This document shows positions 39,031 through 50,300 of a DNA stretch of 64,000 nt, piece by piece. The notes below the pieces were generated by a model that saw only the letters and a program-made list of their open reading frames with translations, was not told the DNA's origin and searched no databases. Numbering within the stretch: position 1 is the first letter of the stretch; every line of letters begins with the position of its first letter. Source of the stretch: Pagrus major. Lineage: Eukaryota; Chordata; Actinopteri; Spariformes; Sparidae. A program made the position numbers and the translations under genes. The DNA lies in assembly GCF_040436345.1 (NCBI RefSeq), contig NC_133215.1, positions 22,618,806 through 22,682,805 on the forward strand, in the 5' to 3' direction.

Positions 39031-39399
39031 TTACTTGGAGCTGGTGTACTTGGTCACGGCCTTTGTTCCCTCAGACACGGCGTGCTTGGCCAGCTCACCG
39101 GGCAGCAGCAGGCGGACGGCGGTCTGGATCTCCCTGGAGGTGATGGTGGAGCGCTTGTTGTAGTGAGCCAGACGGGAGGCCTCACCGGCGATACGCTCGA
39201 AGATGTCGCTCACAAAGGAGTTCATGATGCCCATGGCCTTGGAGGAGATGCCGGTGTCGGGGTGGACCTGCTTCAGCACCTTGTACACGTAGATGGCGTA
39301 GCTCTCCTTCCTGGTCTTTCTCCTCTTCTTTCCGGTCTTGGTGGCTTTAGATACCGCTTTCTTAGAGCCCTTCTTGGGCGCTTTCACGGGATCAGGCAT
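39031..39399 (-). CDS. H2B: histone H2B, divergent N-terminus
   Basis: 122 residues. From [12 protein letters not shown] to the end it matches the other H2B proteins, but the tail reads [20 protein letters not shown] and is two residues shorter. Its promoter is also different. The 3' flank and stem-loop are of the common H2B type. This suggests an older H2B lineage, not just another recent copy, whose fold region has been kept the same by selection or gene conversion. Nothing suggests it is broken. Confidence 0.97.
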   Translation of the reverse strand: MPDPVKAPKKGSKKAVSKATKTGKKRRKTRKESYAIYVYKVLKQVHPDTGISSKAMGIMNSFVSDIFERIAGEASRLAHYNKRSTITSREIQTAVRLLLPGELAKHAVSEGTKAVTKYTSSK

Positions 39400-39505
39400 G
39401 GTTACTGCAGTTTCGAGATCAGCTCAGACGATCTTACTGCTGTGAACGCGGTATATATATGCGCCTGCTGCAAATGACACTGTCCCGTTGCTCACACAGG
39501 ATTGG
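39400..39505 (-). promoter_or_regulatory. H2B promoter, variant
   Basis: Minus strand: CCAAT (39501-39505), octamer-like ATTTGCAG (39468-39475, one base off ATTTGCAT) and ATATATATAC TATA (about 39451-39460). The order matches the other H2B promoters although the sequence does not. Confidence 0.8.
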
Positions 39506-39997
39506 CTGGGTTGTGCTCCAGACTGAGCATGCGTCGCACAAGTTACCATCCCAAACCAGAAAGCGGGTCTGAGCAGATGTCTTTAATGTGGGACGTGTTT
39601 TTTGGCGCTTTATGTTAACAAAGGCGATGACTCTGATTTAGATCATTCAGACATCTGACTATTACGATCACAGACTATAAAATACTTCACAAAATAATAA
39701 ATGAAAGAAAAAATGTGGGATAATCTGTTTCAGGAGTCTCCCTGGAGTGCTGCTTTATACCCTCCAGCTATAAACCCTTTGACTACAATAATTAACTCAG
39801 CCTTATTTTTATGGAATAGCATTTAAGTCAATATTGAATAAATACATATATACTTAGATAACACTTAGCAATCAATCTCTGTAGTATCAAAACTAAGGGC
39901 AGCACTTTTTAGTGCCGTACATTTATTTCTTCTACATTAATGGACCTCACATATTTCTCTTAATTGTTAAGTGATGCATTGTAGCGCGCTGCTCTTC
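39506..39997. other. intergenic, nothing recognised
   Basis: No feature supported. Confidence 0.4.
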
Positions 39998-40145
39998 ACC
40001 ATCAGAATCAGAATCAGAATCAGAATCAGAATACTTTTTTTTGTTTTTGTGCAAAGTAGAAATAGAAATATAGCATGAATGGAAACGAGAGATAAGGATA
40101 TAAATAAAATAGTAAAGTAGACAATAAAATAAACTAATAAAATAG
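39998..40145 (-). repeat. LINE 3' tail with (TTCTGA)n
   Basis: Minus strand: AT-rich sequence ending in about five TTCTGA repeats, a common tail of fish L2/Rex-type LINEs. Confidence 0.55.
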
Positions 40146-40214
40146 ACAATCTCAAGTGTTCATCGTCGATATCAATGTATATGCATCTGCTCCTGGATAT
40201 GTATCAACCCAATA

Positions 40215-40805
40215 CATACGTGTGTGAGCAGCAAACAATGAGGACAGCGTTCAGGATCCTACAGGACCCCTCACACACTCTGTTCCCAGTGTTTGAGTGG
40301 CTCCCCTCAGGACGCCGGCTCCGCTGCCCGGGCTGCAGGACACAGAGGAGGGGAACAAGGTTTGTTCCCAGAACTGTTCAACTCCTCAACTCCCAACCAT
40401 CCCTGCCCCGCTGCCTCCCTGCTCTGGACCCTGGACCCCCCCATCCCCCCATCCCCCCTTCCCCATCCTGCTAACGGACAATAATCTACACACATCCCCA
40501 CTATATCTTTACATATTTATAGTATTTATACGGACATTCAATCTACCTCAGTACCAACTTGCACCTTATGTAGCTCCTGCTTATATTCCTTATTCTATTT
40601 ATAACCTTTTATATTTTATACCTTTTTACATTTTTATATATATTTTTTTAATTTAATTTAATTTTTTTTATTTTAACTAGCTTACCGTTCTGTGTTTTGC
40701 TGTATATCTGTTAAATGTTGTATTGTGTACAAATGCTCCACTTGCCTTAACTTGAATTGCCCCCCGGGGACAAATAAAGTTTTTTGAATTTGAATTTGAA
40801 TTTAA
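40215..40805 (+). mobile_element. L2-like LINE 3' end
   Basis: The frame reads FRILQDPSHTLFPVFEWLPS, then GRRLRCPGCRTQRRGTRFVP and RTVQLLNSQPS, the end of an L2/CR1-type ORF2. It is followed by a 3' UTR ending CCCCCCGGGGACAAATAAAG and TTTGAATTTGAATTTGAA. 5'-truncated. Confidence 0.7.
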
Positions 40806-42689
40806 ATACATTACAACTAATGCACAATGACCCACATTGATCATTTTCATGTTTTGTTGTCTTACTTGCATGCGGTTCACAGTCTCACTGTTGATATTTT
40901 CCCAGTTGTTAACACTAAACCGAATAGAGTTATATCACACATGATAAAAGTTAAACTGTGGAGGACTGGTTAACTGATGATGGGTAAGATCCCCCTGTGA
41001 ACCCTCGGGACAACCTGAGACAGGCACAGCCACAGAAACTTGGCATGTTTGCCGTTGGAGGACCCACAATGTGCAACATAATATCTCATGTTCTTTCACG
41101 AGAACACGAGACTTGATTCAGAACAGTATAGATAAAATCCTGCAGAGCAGAATGATGCAGTATTGAGGAAGGCGTAGTGTGTGCTTTGACTTTCAGTGGT
41201 GCTTGTTTATTGATAACTGTGACTGGGGGGGACACGCTCTCCAACACATTTTCTTTATTGTCTGATGCCCCTGTAGGATGTTGAAAACACTGATAATGAC
41301 TGGACCTGAGACAAAACAGCATGACACCTGAATGAGAATTATAGTTACATTTGATTAAGCTCAGCTAAGCTGAAGATCTAATGACAGACTGTGTTGCAGA
41401 TTGATAGATAGAAGAATACAAACATATTAAAATAATAATTAAATATTAAGGTTTAAGTAAGAGGTTCAGTAAAGGTCATAAAAAACAGGTTAGGTCAGGT
41501 CAGGGTTTAAAAGAAACAGCACTGGTGTGTGACAGTGTTCAGGTGGTTTCTATAGGTGGTTGCTACATGGGAGTGGTTGTAAGGCACCTTGCCACTGTGC
41601 ACTACCTCAGTAACCTCTGCGGGACAGAGGGCAGAGTCTCCCCTGAGTCCTCCAGCACTTCCTCCTCCACAGCCTGACTGTGTCTGCAGTCGGGTCAGCG
41701 TGGACGCCATCATGGAGCTGTTTGCCACAACCTGTTCTTTTGCAGCCACTGAAGCTGCCATCCTCTGAGCCTGCTAACACATGTGATATTCATGTAGTCC
41801 TCCTCTGCTGTCCTCTCTGTCCACACTGTCCTAAACCCCACTCAAGTCCTTCTGGTCTGCTGATGCATGTGTGACCAAACTGGACCGAGGCCTTACTGCA
41901 CTGTGGATATGATAGATTGAACCACCCTTGAAATGACTAAACCTCGTTGAGACCTCCTTCACCTTCCATCACCAGATATTTCACTTCTGCAACAGCAGAA
42001 AAGTTGGAGATGTTCTTTAAGGAGACGTTGCCTCAAAGCTTGTAATAGTTGGCTTCCAAAGGTCACAATCGAGAGTTCGGATGACACCATGGTGATGACA
42101 TCAGATCGACATCAGCTGAGCAGAGGTGGAGAGGGTCTCTGGGTGACCTGAGGACCTCTACTGGACCTTCATCGCCTCCAGCTGGGTCAAACAGACACAC
42201 CAGCAGCCATAATTGAGACTGTTGTTACTCCAAACCGAGTCAACAGTTTCTCTAATATACACGTCCGGCCTCCAGGCAGGGCCTGTTACTTTGAAGTGAC
42301 AACAGCTTCCTGTGAATCCTTCAGTTATCAGCTCCCTTTATTTTACCTTGACAGATAAATACATAAATATTTATTTTGTTTGTTTTTTTGTTCACAAGAA
42401 AGTAAAAACTAGCAGATATCTAAAGAAAACACGGACCAGTTTCTTCTCAAACAACTGTGACAAAATTATGGTTTATAAGGTAAATTTCTTTATGCAGGTG
42501 ATCAGCTGGGGAAGTTTCATGGTGACATAGTTCAGTATTTGACCCTATGCACCTGCACTGTCTCACTTTAAAAATGGCCTCCTAGAATGTATAGGTTCAC
42601 AGTCTGGTATATTTACACAAGAAAAAGTCGACTACTGGATAGAGACAGCTGTTAGCAGCTCTGTTGATATCAGTTCAGCATCTCCGACA
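40806..42689. other. intergenic, nothing recognised
   Basis: About 1.9 kb with no gene, RNA or repeat that I can support. A minus-strand frame at 41507-41761 has no recognisable domain or context. Confidence 0.4.
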
Positions 42690-43460
42690 GCAGAGATGCT
42701 GACACACAATATTCCCTAAAAGTCGGCACCTGGAACACTTGTGGAATCCAGTTCCGTAATTTCAGGAAAGAAAAAATAAAATATCTGTTTGAGAAGGACT
42801 TCGACATCATGTACATCTCAGTGATTGTGCAAAAAGTGTAATTTCCATAGGCAATACTAAGGCTGATGGTGTTGGCATATTTTAAGAGATATCATCCCTG
42901 GCAGACTTCTTTTACTGGATTGTTTTTTATCACAGTGAAAAATATCATTATTATGCTTCATACTGCTCCAGATAAATGTAAGAAGTGTCAATTATTAAAA
43001 AGACTTGAAGAATGAACTATGATAGGTTCTGGTTTTATTTTATGTAGAGATTTCAATACAATAACTCAAGAAATTGTTCAAACTGAGTCCTGAGGTTAAA
43101 CTATCGAAAGATGCAAAGCAAATTGATGTTTGTTGAGTCATTTGCCCCTTTGGAAGCGAGTTTACTAGGTTTGATTCAAAATTCCACAAATATATGTCCT
43201 CCAATTATAAAGTTTTGAATTGATTTTTTCTGACTGTTTGTTGGTTAAAACAATACACAGTAATTAGAAAGATAACGATTTGATGACTGAATGTAAAATA
43301 TATAAACTGATCCAATTGAACATTCTAGTTAAATCTGACACTAAATCATGGGAAATACTAAAATACAGAATTAAATAGAACTTAAAATATGAAAGCAAAG
43401 AATTAGACAAATTCAAGAATGCAGAGTAAGATGCACTAATGAATTCATTTAAGTAAAACA
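42690..43460 (+). pseudogene. decayed L1-type LINE (endonuclease region)
   Basis: Broken frames read LKVGTWNTCGIQ, EKIKYLFEKDFDIMYIS, SGFILCRDFNTITQEI and WEILKYRIK, in the order expected for an L1/Tx1-type AP endonuclease and the segment after it. Many stops and indels; old. Confidence 0.5.
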
Positions 43461-43880
43461 GATTAAAGATCAACTAGGCTACAGGTGTAAAACAGTTAAA
43501 CATTAAGACACAAAGACACTCAATTATGTGTTAATTTAAAATATATATATACACACACACATCAGAAATAGATATGAGAAAATATTGGACCGGTTTTCAC
43601 ATTTACAAAAATTGGGTAACTGGACATGTTTTTAGTTTCTTGAAGGCGTTTCACCTCAACAACAGTGCAACAGGAGGAGGATCAAAACGGTAGATCCTCT
43701 GCCTTTTTTCTGCAACTCAGGAGTAGGCCTAGTAAAAGTAAAACATCGCACCTATTTTTAAATAACCGGTAGGTGAAAGTTGATGTAGAAGTTGTGAAGT
43801 AGGCTAAAATATTGAGCAAGCATTGAGTTTCTCTCTCGTACAAAATTTGGAAATCAGCTCTTTAAATAAAGAAAGTGTGT
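43461..43880. other. intergenic before H4 3' end
   Basis: Nothing recognised apart from a short AT/AC run at about 43540-43560. Confidence 0.4.
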
Positions 43881-43896
43881 GGCCCTTAAAAGGACC
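43881..43896 (-). terminator. histone 3' stem-loop (H4)
   Basis: Minus strand GGTCCTTTTAAGGGCC, same as at 14548. Confidence 0.93.
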
Positions 43897-43927
43897 TTTG
43901 TTGTTGTAGATCTGATGAATTATCGGT

Positions 43928-44277
<350 letters not shown>

Positions 44278-44448
44278 GTCGAGTCGAGAGCGAGCGAGCG
44301 AGCGAGCGAGCGAGAGTTCTTGAGCCTGGTGGGGCAGCTCAGGGCGTCCGCCCTTTTCTACCCATTGTAGTGGGTGGAGCTTGGTGAGCGGCAAGAGGTG
44401 GGAGGAGCAGGACTCTGGAGGAAGGAGGACGTAAGTGAACCAAGGCAG

Positions 44449-44486
<38 letters not shown>

Positions 44487-44701
44487 AGGAGAGAGAGCGA
44501 GAGCGAGAGAGACAGAGAGAATAAAAGAAAATAAACAAAATAAAATAAAGTGCTCATGTGTATTTAGTGCAGGCTTGTGTGTATTTGTGTCTTAAGTGAT
44601 CTATTTGTGTTCTATTCATATGTTCATGTGTCCGTGTGAGTGTTTGGTGGTCTGTGTTGTGTGTTTTTGTGTTGAGTTACTTGGCCATAGAAGAGGGGGG
44701 A

Positions 44702-46221
44702 TCAGGGGATGGGGAGGGGGGGCTTCAGCTGGAGGATGAATGACAGGGGGGTGTTGACAATTTGTTTGGCTTCTTGGATGGTTCTCTGGAGGGCAGGGTT
44801 GTTTATTGCTGTACTTAAATATCTTCGGGCTATTGCTTGGTGTCTCTGTCTGATGGTCTGGATGCCGGTTATTCTGTGAATGTAGTGATTGCTGATATAG
44901 TTTGGGAGACGGTGAGCCAGTTTTAGTGCTTTATTTTGTATTACTTGGAGACGTTGTATCTGGTTGTCGGTGAGGGTGATCCAAGCGGGGACGGAGTATT
45001 CAAACAGGGGTCGGATGTAGGCTAGATAGACTTTGATTATTGTTGAGGGTGATGCGCCATGCTTTCCACAGAGGGCTTTGAGATGGTTCAGTCTGATGTT
45101 TCCTTTTTGTTCCAGTTTTGTGATGAATTTGGTCCAGGTCATGTTGCTTTGAAAGGTTACTCCGAGGAAGGTTGCTTCGTTGCTGATGCTGATTTGTTGA
45201 TTGAATAATGAGAGATTAATGTTGTTGCGCTGTAGGTGTTGATTTTTGGTGAAGATGACACATTGGGTTTTGACGGGGTTGAGTTTGATGTGCCACATGC
45301 TTGACCAGGTTTCTATTTCTGTTATGCAATGTTGGAGTTTATTAGCTGCTAGTTGTGGAGATTTTGAGCTGGACCAGTAGCAGAGATCGTCGGCAAACTG
45401 TGAAACTTTGGCTATGGTGGCTGCGGGGTAGTAGATGTCTGAGGTATAGATGAGAAATAGAAGTGGACTGAGAACTGCGCCTTGTGGTACTCCTGCTTGG
45501 GGGGTGAATGGTGTTGAGATGGCTGAGTTGACTTTGACCTTGATGTAGCAGTTGTTGAGGAAGCTGGAGATGATGGATTGGGTGGGTTTGGGGAGTTTGA
45601 GGTTGGTGTCCAGTAATCTGTATATGAGACCGTTATGCCATACTTTATCAAATGCTTTTTCAATGTCGAAGAATATTGCTAGGGTGATTTGTTTCTTATT
45701 GAAGTTTCTGTAGATGTCTTCGGATAAACGGAGGATGTTGTCTGTTGTTGCTCTGCCTTTTCTGAAACCTGCTTGATGGATACCGATGAGACCTATTGAT
45801 TCGATGTGATTACTGAGTCGGGGGGTGATGATTCTTTCAAAAAGTTTTCCGATGTGGCTGAGGAGGCTAATGGGGCGGTAGCTGGTGACGTTGTGGGTCT
45901 TTGCCGGGTTTGTGGATCATGGTGACGAGTGCAGTCTTCCAGGGTGAAGGGAAGTGGCCAGTGGTGAGGCATGTGGTGTAGAGCTGCCCAAGGTGCTGGA
46001 GGTAGGTGACTGGTGCTTGTTTGATAAGTATGGTGTGGATGGTGTCTTCTCCCGGTGCTTTATTTTTCATCTTTTTTAGGTGCAGTTGTATTTATTTGGT
46101 GGTGACAGGCCTTGTGAGGGGGTGGTGCTCTGTGGGGGGGTCGATTCTATTTGTCTGTGATGATTTGTGTTTTGTGATTTCCTTGTCCACCAGGTCTTTC
46201 CATGTGTTGTCAAAGTGAGTG
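44702..46221 (-). pseudogene. LINE copy 1 reverse transcriptase, C-terminal half of ORF2
   Basis: Minus-strand pieces: MKNKAPGEDTIHTILIKQAP (45867-46070), a middle piece, and NPVKTQCVIFTKNQHLQ to the ORF2 end (44702-45298). Frame changes separate them, for example after GKDP, where copy 2 keeps reading NVTSYRPISLLSH. Not able to encode a complete enzyme. Confidence 0.75.
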
Positions 46222-47228
46222 TGTGAAAAGTTAGCCCTCTTTTCCCCCAACTCGCCTGACATTTTCTGCACCATTTAAATGGACTACTGTTTATTACATG
46301 CACGCACGCACACACACACTTACACGCATACACACACGGAGCTTCGGGCATTTGTAATTACACGCGGCGCCGGCAACCGCGGCGTAATTCATTCATGCGC
46401 AATCACTATTTTACACATCTTTCAGTTACTCACCAAACTTCTGCCAACATCATAGCGGACGACGCGGTACCCGTCGATTCGGCTCCATAACTCATTTCAT
46501 TCCGTTTGTCCATACATCATGCACGCAAACACCAACAGTACATTGATAACTTTCACTTTCACTTCCTGGTCCCGCATCACTTTGCTTCCCCAAGGAACAC
46601 GAGTCCCCCGACGATGACGAATTTATTCCCGGTTTGGGACAGGGGAAAGGGTTGCTTTGAGTGGGGGAAGCTATGGGTACATTACAAAATGTTTAACTAT
46701 AAAGAGATGTAAATATTATTTAATCATATTCATTAATAATAATAATAATAATAATTAATATATTAATATTATTATTATTAGTATTGGAACAGCTGTGGGT
46801 GATGGGTAAAATATCCATTGAATGTCTGTACCTACAAAATACCTTGTCACGTTGGTTTCTTCCAAGTAGAGGAACTGAAGGGCTATTTAAACCCAGGGTT
46901 TTCTGCCTCAGGGTGTGGGAGTCTGGAGAGAGCAACTTGCCGAGAGGTTGTATTGAGAGAGAGAGAATTGAGTCAGTGCCTTTAACGTTGAGGAACCGGT
47001 GGGTTCATGTTTTTTTGTTTGTTTGTTTGTTTTGTTTTTGAAGTTTTCTTTTGTTGCCATTGGACTGGAACACCTATTTTTTTTGTTTTGCACTGTAAAT
47101 AAATCTGCACTTTTCACCCTCATCCACGTTTGCCATTGCTGCGTTTTTCACCTCATCACCACCAAACCTCAGTGTGTCTTGTCGCCACCATCCTGTGTGG
47201 ACGTGGGCTGCAAAGTCCATTCTTCACA
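46222..47228 (+). repeat. 5' LTR
   Basis: 1007 bases, TGTGAAAAGTTAG to TTCTTCACA. Near-identical to 51776-52783. Confidence 0.95.
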
Positions 47229-47230
47229 GT

Positions 47231-47247
47231 TGGTGTCAGAAGTGGGA
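47231..47247 (+). other. primer-binding-site-like sequence
   Basis: TGGTGTCAGAAGTGGGA two bases after the 5' LTR. A TGG start right after the LTR is the usual place and form of a tRNA primer site; I did not assign the tRNA. Confidence 0.7.
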
Positions 47248-47309
47248 TCGTGGCGCCCTCAAGGACACTGAGAAAGAGGCCAGGAAGACAGGGAGAAGTA
47301 CGGCAAGCG

Positions 47310-50300
47310 ATGTCGTACGGACAGCTGGCCCAGGAGGACCTGCAGGAGCAGGAGGAAGAAGGAGCCCGAGGAGGGGAGCCAGGGGTTGACACTGGTGGGA
47401 CACTAGACCTCGCAGATCTGTATAACATCATACAGCAGTCCCTGCAGACCCAGGAACGTGAGTCATTCAAGCAGGAGCAGAGGTGGCGAAATGTGCAAGT
47501 GCAGCTCAACAGCTTTCGAGATGAGCTGGAGCAGAGAGGTGTCGGAGGTGGAGTGCAACCACCAGCAGCGCCGCCAGCAGCCCTACAGGCACCAGCAGCG
47601 CCGCCAGCAGCCCTGTGGATGCCTGCAGCTCCACCCGCAGATCCGCAGCTGCCTGCTGCACCACCAGTGGTGGCGTCTCCAGCGACGTGGACCAGAGCAG
47701 CCGTGCCAAGGCTGGAGGAAGGGGACGATGTGGAGCAGTATCTGACCACCTTTGAGCGACTGGCTACAGCCTACAGGTGGCCCCAAGCTGACTGGGCTAT
47801 TTTCCTTGTGCCATATCTGACCGGTAGGGCACGGGCTGCGTATGTAGCCATGGATCCGTACGACGCAGTGGAGTACAGCAAGGTGAAAGATGCCATACTA
47901 GCAAAGTATGAGATAAGTGCAGAGGTGTACCGGCAAAGGTTTCGAGAACCAAACCTGCAACCGGGGGAGACGCCGAGGGAGTTCTACAACAGGCTGAAGG
48001 ACTTATACCACAAGTGGATTAGGCCAGCCGAAAAGACCGTTGAGGAGATTGGGGAGCTCCTCATTTTGGAGCAGTTCCTGCACTCGCTGTCTCCAGAGGT
48101 GAGGGTGTGGGTCAAGGAGCATGACCCACAGACTGGACACAACGCCGCAGAACTTGTTGACTCTTTCATGGCTGCTCGCCGTGGAACAAAAGACTTCCGC
48201 CAGCAAGGCTCCAGCAGACCGATGATTAAGGGTAAGTCTGTGGGGTATGGGAGTGGAGTTGGTCCTAGGTATAGCGAGCAGAGCAGGGGTCCAAGCACCA
48301 GATATTACCCACCACAGCACAACCCTCACGCCAGACCTACAAGCCCACCTATAACCAGAACCCCCATGAGCAAAGACAGCTTTGTTTGTCACTTTTGTGG
48401 TAAGCCAGGACACCTCATCAGAGAATGCCCAGTTAAGAGAGCAAGAAGTGCTAACATGTGCTCAGGTCCTGGGACTAGAAAAGAACCCTCATATGTCGGC
48501 AAGGTACAGACCATAGAGGTAACAGTGAACGGCAGGCCAGCAAGGGCTCTTCTTGACACTGGCAGCACCCAGACTCTCGTGCAACCCCACCTGGTGGATC
48601 AGCCCGAAACGCTGACAGGGGAACGCCTCAGAGTGTGCTGTGTCAACGGAGATGAGCATGAGTACCCTATAGCTGAGATTTGTCTTGAGGTACAAGAGCA
48701 GACATACAAGCTTAAAGCGGGCATTGTCAGAGGGTTGAGCCATCCAGTTGTCTTGGGTCAGGATGTGCTCATACTGCCAGAACTGGTGCAGTCTACTCTG
48801 CCAGTGAGTATGGTTGCTACCAGGTCTCAGACAAAGACAGAGACCCAGAGGCTGTTAGAGATGATGCCATACAGCCAAGAGGAGATCAGTTCTCAGGAGA
48901 AATGTAAGGCTGTAAAGACCCGTCAGCAGCGCAGACGAGAAAAGCTGTTGGGCACAGTTCGAGTTATGGCGGACTCAGAGCCAGAACCTCTGCCCGTTGT
49001 GAGGGAAGATATCTGGGAAATTCCCCATGATTTAAAAGAGCTGCAGAGGCAAGATGAGTCCCTAAAAGAACTCTTCAGTAAGGCTACAGAGGTTGAAGGG
49101 GTGAGCACAGGTCAGGCAAAAGCTCTTTCAGGAGAATTCTACTTTGTGCAACAGGGCCTGCTATATCACCAGCCTGAAGGGAGCAGCACTGAGCAGCTAG
49201 TAGTTCCCTGTAGCCTAAGACCAAAGATCCTGAGCTTAGGTCATGACATTCCCTGGGCAGGGCATTTGGGTAGTGTAAAAACACTCCAGAGAATAGCTGG
49301 CAAATTCTTCTGGCCGAGCATGTATACTGATGTACACCGACACTGCAAAACCTGCCCCACATGTCAACTCACAAGCAAACACAAAGTCAAGCCTTTTCCA
49401 CTACAGCCTCTCCCAGTTATTGATGTGCCATTCACTAGGATAGGGATGGACATTGTTGGCCCCCTAGAGTGCACACAGGCAGGCTACAAATATATACTGG
49501 TAATTTGTGATTACGCCACCCGCTACCCTGAAGCTTTTCCCCTCCGAAAGGTCACGGCTAGAACCATTGCCCCCGTACTTTTGCAGTTATTCTCCAGGGT
49601 AGGGATTCCCCAGGAGATTCTAACTGATCAGGGAACAGCGTTTCTGTCAAACACCATGAAGCAGGTGTATGGGTTGTTGGGGATTAAGGGTATTAGGACC
49701 ACTCCTTACCACCCCCAGACTGACGGACTGGTAGAAAGATATAACCAGACACTGAAGGGCATGCTGAGGAGGTTTGTGGCTGCCAACGGCAAAGACTGGG
49801 ACCGCTGGCTCCCCTACCTCATGTTCGCCTACCGGGAGGTTCCCCAAGCCTCAACAGGGTTCTCACCATTCGAACTCCTGTTTGGCAGACAGGTGAGAGG
49901 CCCTCTGGATCTCCTCAGAGATGCCTGGGAGTCACCAAAGCCCACCACCACCAACATCCTCACCTATGTCATCACCATGAGGGAGAAGATGGAAGAGATG
50001 ACCAACCTGGTAAAGGACAACCTTCAGCAGGCACAAAAGACCCAGACCAGCTGGTATGACCAGAGAGCAAGGCAGCGAACCTTCCAGCCAGGCCAGAAAG
50101 TTCTTCTACTCCTGCCTACGGAGGAGAACAAGCTGTTGGCCAAGTGGCAGGGACCTTACAGCATCAGCAGGAAGCTGGGGCCCACCACCTACGAGCTGGA
50201 AATGCCAGAGAGGAGAAAGCAGCGGCAGGTATTTCACATTAACCTGCTGAAAGAGTGGCACGAGAGAGAGGTGCCACTGAGTCAACAGCTGCTGGTACAA

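Noticed and set aside
41507-41761. Minus-strand frame MAASVAAKEQVVANSS
   Set aside because: No recognisable domain, neighbours or codon signal; likely chance.
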